From: a virus
Virus record (IMG/VR): IMGVR_UViG_3300035438_000607
Span: 1 to 31,105 of that record
Length of the DNA stretch: 31,105 nucleotides
Direction: 5' to 3' (one strand)
Of the stretch, positions 28,201 through 31,105 are shown piece after piece. Numbering within the stretch: position 1 is the stretch's first letter; each line of letters opens with the position of its first letter. The notes beneath the pieces were generated by a model. The model was not told where the DNA came from and made no database searches. It was given only the letters and a program-made list of their open reading frames with translations. The position numbers were made by a program, and so were the translations under genes.

Positions 28201-31105
28201 TTGCGTAATGCGGATTATACCTTAGTTTCAACAACTGATTATTATACTGATATTGTATTTGATCCTGCATACGAAACTGTTGAAGTTACTATACGTCAAT
28301 GGTCCGATGAATTTAATTCTAAGATTCCTGCAAGTCTGGCTAAGATTGGTTTAAGCGCAGTTTATCAACCAGAGATATATGCAGATACAAGTTATGCTGA
28401 TACAAAGTATTTCTTATGCAGACATGATGGAACACGTTTCTATTTAGAAGCAGGTGTTGATTCCAACAAGTACCCTAACGATACTATTGCACAATTATTA
28501 TTTGAATACGAAAAAGCTGTATGGTCAAGTATTGCATATGATGTAGAAAATAACAGCAATGCAATATTATTAGAGGATCAGCCAGGCTTCTTTAGATCCG
28601 GAAGATATACGTGGTCAGAAATTCGCACAGTGGTAAACAGCGAAACATTGTCGTGGATGGCTGAAAATAATATTTTTACAATGTCTAACACAACATATGA
28701 CAACACTGATCCATTCACAATGATATACCAAATTGGCTCAGGAGATGATGCTAGCACAATGACTGGTTCATGGAGAGCAGTATACAAATACTTGTACGAC
28801 ACTGACCGCCCGCATACACATCCTTGGGAAATGCTGGGACATACATTAAAACCAACGTGGTGGGACACACATTATAGTTGGACAGATAGTGCTAAACGTA
28901 TTGAATTAGAACGAGCACTTCGCACGGGCAATACTAGTATTCCTGCAACGCCAGTTACTAATCCGTTCTTTGCTAGAGTTGCTAATGCAAATGACCCTGA
29001 AGACTTTCCGGTTGATAGTAGCGGCAATTTAATTAATCCATTAAATTTACTATGGCTGGGCGCCAGTGTAATGACCAATGAACGAGATTGGGTAGTAAGT
29101 GAGCAAGGCCCATACGAAACTGTATTCTTGAATACTCATCGTGGTTTAGCGGCAGAAGCAAAATTAAAATTTTTAGCAAGTCCTGCTCGTTATGTTAATT
29201 TAAATTGGGTACCTGGACAGGCTATTAGCAACGAATGGGGCATCCAATTAGATAGAACTAATAACTTCTGGTTACAGGGTAGTATCGAACACAATTATCA
29301 TAGACAAGTTGTTGATGGAGTTACAACTTATACTTCTGGCATAGAAAGTCTATATGCAGAATTCTGTGCATTGAACAACAAAGATTTTAAAACAACGGTG
29401 GTTGACAAGTTTAACAATTTGGTAGTTAATAAAGAATTTTTACTTGGCGGCTTTACAAACAAAAATAATGTTAGAATTGAAAGCAACAGTATTGTAAGTC
29501 AGCGTAAAGCATTATTTGTTCCAGAAGAAAACTATGCTGTTCGCTTAGTTAAACATTATTCTAACAAAGAAATATTTTATTCTGCAATGCGAGTAATATG
29601 GAATGGCACAGCATATTCTCTTCATGGTTTTACTAATGAACAAGGATACTTTAATTATTTTATTCCCGCAACAAATAGCTCTACAACTGCAAAGACTATC
29701 GGTAATGTAGTAGTTAAAGAAAAAACTACATATTCAACAACTGTAAACTCTGTTACCTTCGGTCAAGAGTTTACGAGTAGACAAGAAATTTATGATATTA
29801 TTGTTGGCTACGGCAAATACTTAGAAAGCCAAGGATTTAAATTTGAAGACGTTGAATCATATGACCTGCGTAATTGGCAATTAAGTGCTAGTCAGTTTAT
29901 ATATTGGAGCAATGATTCCATTGCACCAGGAAATTACATTGATTTAAATCCTGCCGCATCTGGCATTGTATTAAATATAGCTCAAGGACAGTTAGAAAAT
30001 CTAGAAGGTACAAATGATAATGTAGGACAATGTGTGGATCGTAAAAACAAGCCATTGTTCAGCAAAGACTTGATAGTTGATCGAAGCGATAATATAACTA
30101 TCAAAACTAAAAACACTGGTAATCCAGTGTATGGCATTAAATTAACTTTTGCAGTCTACGAGTCTGTTGTTCACTTAGATTCTACCAGCGTATTTAATGA
30201 TGTGTACTTCTTACCAGAACAATGCACAACTAAACGAAGCTTTTCAATTGGCGGCAAAAAGAGCCAAGCGTGGGATGGAAAATATTTTGTTCCGGGATAT
30301 GTAGTAAGTAATAACTCTATTATTCCTAACTACGACACGTATTCTGAAGTTGGCAGAAACTTACTCGATATCGAAAATGTAGTAGAAGATGGTACTATAC
30401 TCGAAGCAAGTAGAGCGCAGTTTGGATTGAATAGAAATCCAGAACTTCGTCAATTATTTTTACAAGAAGAAAATGAAACATTATTTAAAAATGCTATCAC
30501 TTATACAAAAGGAACTAAACAAGTATTCACGGGCTTAGAACCATTGACACATACCGATGGCAGTCAAACTACTCCTTTAGAAGAATACATGGTACGCATA
30601 GGCGAGTTTGGCAATACCAAAAATATAGAATTTTATGAATTTGAATTATTGTCGGATGACTTGGTTAAAAATCCTCAGATTATTAGTTTTGTTACTAAAG
30701 ATGATGAGCAGACAGATCCTTATATTCATTACCTAACACATAGTTCACAAAAATGGGTACATAAGCCGTTTGGACAGAATTTAAGTTTCCGTCCACTAAA
30801 CAGAACATACACTGATTTAAAAACCAGCGGTCCTATTATTGCAGGCGATACAAATTTTAGTGTAGCAACAGTCGAAGACCTTCTTGGACTATACAGCAAT
30901 TTCTCAGATTTGTGGACCATTGAATCATATTCTGCAAGTACTGCATATAAGAAAAATGCATTCGTTCGTTATAACGGCTACTTGTATTATGCATTAACTA
31001 CTGTTAGTCCTAATACATGGATTAATAACAGCGATAAGTTTTCAGCTATAGACGAGCCGTTTTTACCTAATATATTTGTCGCTAACTATAACAAACCTAA
31101 TCCAA
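25264..31105 (+). CDS. Giant baseplate/tail protein in the gp7 position, partial at the window edge
   Basis: An open frame starts at ATG 25264 (ATGA overlap with gp6) and stays open to the last base, encoding at least 1947 aa. It begins MSKQTKKPAELAAKKVKNVN with a basic N-terminus. Later parts are strand-rich and aromatic (HWGVIDHWYHITLIKTVADF; TRLFWTFNNV; SYSASTAYKKNAFVRYNGYL). The last of these resembles the small Y-x-K/G-x-x-V-x-Y-x-G-x-x-Y modules found in phage tail and carbohydrate-binding proteins. T4 gp7 (1032 aa) follows gp6 and initiates wedge assembly, so this is probably its positional counterpart, greatly enlarged. It could instead combine gp7 with tail-fibre-like modules. There is no frameshift in the part checked. 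The true C-terminus lies beyond the window. Confidence 0.7.
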   Translation, partial: MSKQTKKPAELAAKKVKNVNLLPQVFVTEPNKKMLDSSLDLMTSKGQLSNFKETIGLRSATNAITDFFKVESDEVRRESQSNNMLVMRDAADAYLGKSSYLDIENYFRVKGLGLKDGIQLDKDVNILDLPIIPARLTDYYLYYWVANDLPAMRIHLDEATGGGNKFSIVTDILGKPSVTIVDDISGKSLILQTGMVVYFTGFVDSGYVTVNVDAPKTYFVTGVGESIGLLRTTDIDKRIPNSYLKKRPWDKSDPFVDAPAIKWDSEVWDGSQIVTSEPEYITMDKYIPNENHWGVIDHWYHITLIKTVADFLDAPVSAIISEANKARRPIITFIRFTKLYNWPNNVRSTISTMLTGSVSDYIGRAGIKDLYGHTLVNGERLVFEESPGIYTVANPNTSASFVQTIISASGDGAIVTANSDIRYHKVLFKNNKWQFAQNKTTKNQCPKFEFYTSDGTNLESFNEIDYRGGTILDFAPGTVYDYELDRNIQVSSIDFELISENNSLNISPNQIKFVTDVDRIFYYNHLTTGEEIAVKGPYGYKFSSAEPISFYQLRSGLDITRQTQDLFYDNDTETQWSGEIIPTANGFDTIHIFYDNKKKLKFYYNVEGHGLVRFTSRRGFHSLEQIIPLISGGTFKLVCHDLPYPITFYRTEITDNISRPIELEEPYCYNNGISNGVIELNLSSSIDTGLSYIDNTLNIDTTRLFWTFNNVTKSAIIRPINKWRFLQFAYLRDKTNPVYESYDYTINDITLDDGSLSYYQQLISTPILNQKSQYGDKICIDTVLANPASKTAPLSLTTNPLNANLDVINYYSLYQHAINLKSNASNAKEALQTDSSLVNSGLGGGTLLKHNSPFAKAAVMTTNLPFDFSEIIIKQGKHYDMFLSKLSYELEQVINKNDISTKSSLDVLNMAIKNIFLNQTNNENFWYHSNMLGWGDTLNYTETKVIVDNTLTTQSGLSAISHRAGKETLLHIIADNKVLLRNADYTLVSTTDYYTDIVFDPAYETVEVTIRQWSDEFNSKIPASLAKIGLSAVYQPEIYADTSYADTKYFLCRHDGTRFYLEAGVDSNKYPNDTIAQLLFEYEKAVWSSIAYDVENNSNAILLEDQPGFFRSGRYTWSEIRTVVNSETLSWMAENNIFTMSNTTYDNTDPFTMIYQIGSGDDASTMTGSWRAVYKYLYDTDRPHTHPWEMLGHTLKPTWWDTHYSWTDSAKRIELERALRTGNTSIPATPVTNPFFARVANANDPEDFPVDSSGNLINPLNLLWLGASVMTNERDWVVSEQGPYETVFLNTHRGLAAEAKLKFLASPARYVNLNWVPGQAISNEWGIQLDRTNNFWLQGSIEHNYHRQVVDGVTTYTSGIESLYAEFCALNNKDFKTTVVDKFNNLVVNKEFLLGGFTNKNNVRIESNSIVSQRKALFVPEENYAVRLVKHYSNKEIFYSAMRVIWNGTAYSLHGFTNEQGYFNYFIPATNSSTTAKTIGNVVVKEKTTYSTTVNSVTFGQEFTSRQEIYDIIVGYGKYLESQGFKFEDVESYDLRNWQLSASQFIYWSNDSIAPGNYIDLNPAASGIVLNIAQGQLENLEGTNDNVGQCVDRKNKPLFSKDLIVDRSDNITIKTKNTGNPVYGIKLTFAVYESVVHLDSTSVFNDVYFLPEQCTTKRSFSIGGKKSQAWDGKYFVPGYVVSNNSIIPNYDTYSEVGRNLLDIENVVEDGTILEASRAQFGLNRNPELRQLFLQEENETLFKNAITYTKGTKQVFTGLEPLTHTDGSQTTPLEEYMVRIGEFGNTKNIEFYEFELLSDDLVKNPQIISFVTKDDEQTDPYIHYLTHSSQKWVHKPFGQNLSFRPLNRTYTDLKTSGPIIAGDTNFSVATVEDLLGLYSNFSDLWTIESYSASTAYKKNAFVRYNGYLYYALTTVSPNTWINNSDKFSAIDEPFLPNIFVANYNKPNP

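Noticed and set aside
1-31105. tRNA genes, CRISPR arrays, integrase, insertion sequences or attachment sites
   Set aside because: No cloverleaf, spaced direct repeats, transposase/integrase motif or flanking repeats were seen on reading. A covariance-model search would be needed to exclude tRNA-like elements fully.

Overview
The window reads as a segment of a lytic, T4-like myovirus genome with low GC, tight packing and short overlaps between genes. No bacterial chromosomal backbone is visible. Marker genes recognised from their translations are the Rad50/Mre11-type pair gp46 and gp47, the late sigma factor gp55, an ATP-dependent DNA ligase, the baseplate genes gp53, gp25 and gp6, a baseplate hub, a central spike, and a very large baseplate protein that runs off the right edge. 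The host is probably a Gram-negative bacterium, because one gene carries a signal peptide for export to the periplasm and the early promoters are near-consensus sigma-70. The TctC-type protein hints at a proteobacterium, but the host cannot be fixed from this sequence.

Layout. (1) 8-4123, minus strand: an early/middle operon of gp55, gp47, gp46, an acyl carrier protein and a histone-like basic protein, each junction overlapping by 1-4 bases. (2) 4191-10959, plus strand: a late operon of a tail-tube/baseplate protein, gp53, an M23 endopeptidase, a 983-aa hub and a 730-aa spike. (3) 10956-13187, minus: a radical SAM protein, a 47-aa Cys/His miniprotein, a hypothetical gene and a MazG-like gene. 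(4) 13264-16633, minus: small unknown genes around the DNA ligase. Three of these small genes end in TAA fused directly to the TTGACA of the next gene's promoter. (5) 16756-19713, plus: an unusual late operon of a PP-loop ATPase, a nitronate-monooxygenase-like flavoprotein and an exported TctC/Bug-type solute-binding protein. (6) 19722-20727, minus: an APS-kinase-like/nucleotidyltransferase fusion and a DUF465-like small protein. (7) 20753-31105, plus: an HNH endonuclease with its own terminator, then gp25, gp6 and a baseplate protein of at least 1947 aa.

Regulation is unusually readable. Plus-strand late units start at TATAAATA-like boxes placed exactly 5 nt before the ATG (four of four cases), which predicts leaderless late mRNAs. 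Early genes use TTGACA-16/18-TATAAT-like promoters, mostly with Shine-Dalgarno leaders. The gp55 gene also looks leaderless, from a sigma-70 promoter. Two promoter regions in the small-gene cluster are merged with hairpin/T-tract terminators.

The best candidate for something undescribed is the three-gene late metabolic operon at 16756-19713. The regulatory design (5-nt late spacing, and the TAATTGACA stop/promoter fusions) comes next. No tRNA, rRNA, CRISPR array, insertion sequence or integrase was seen.
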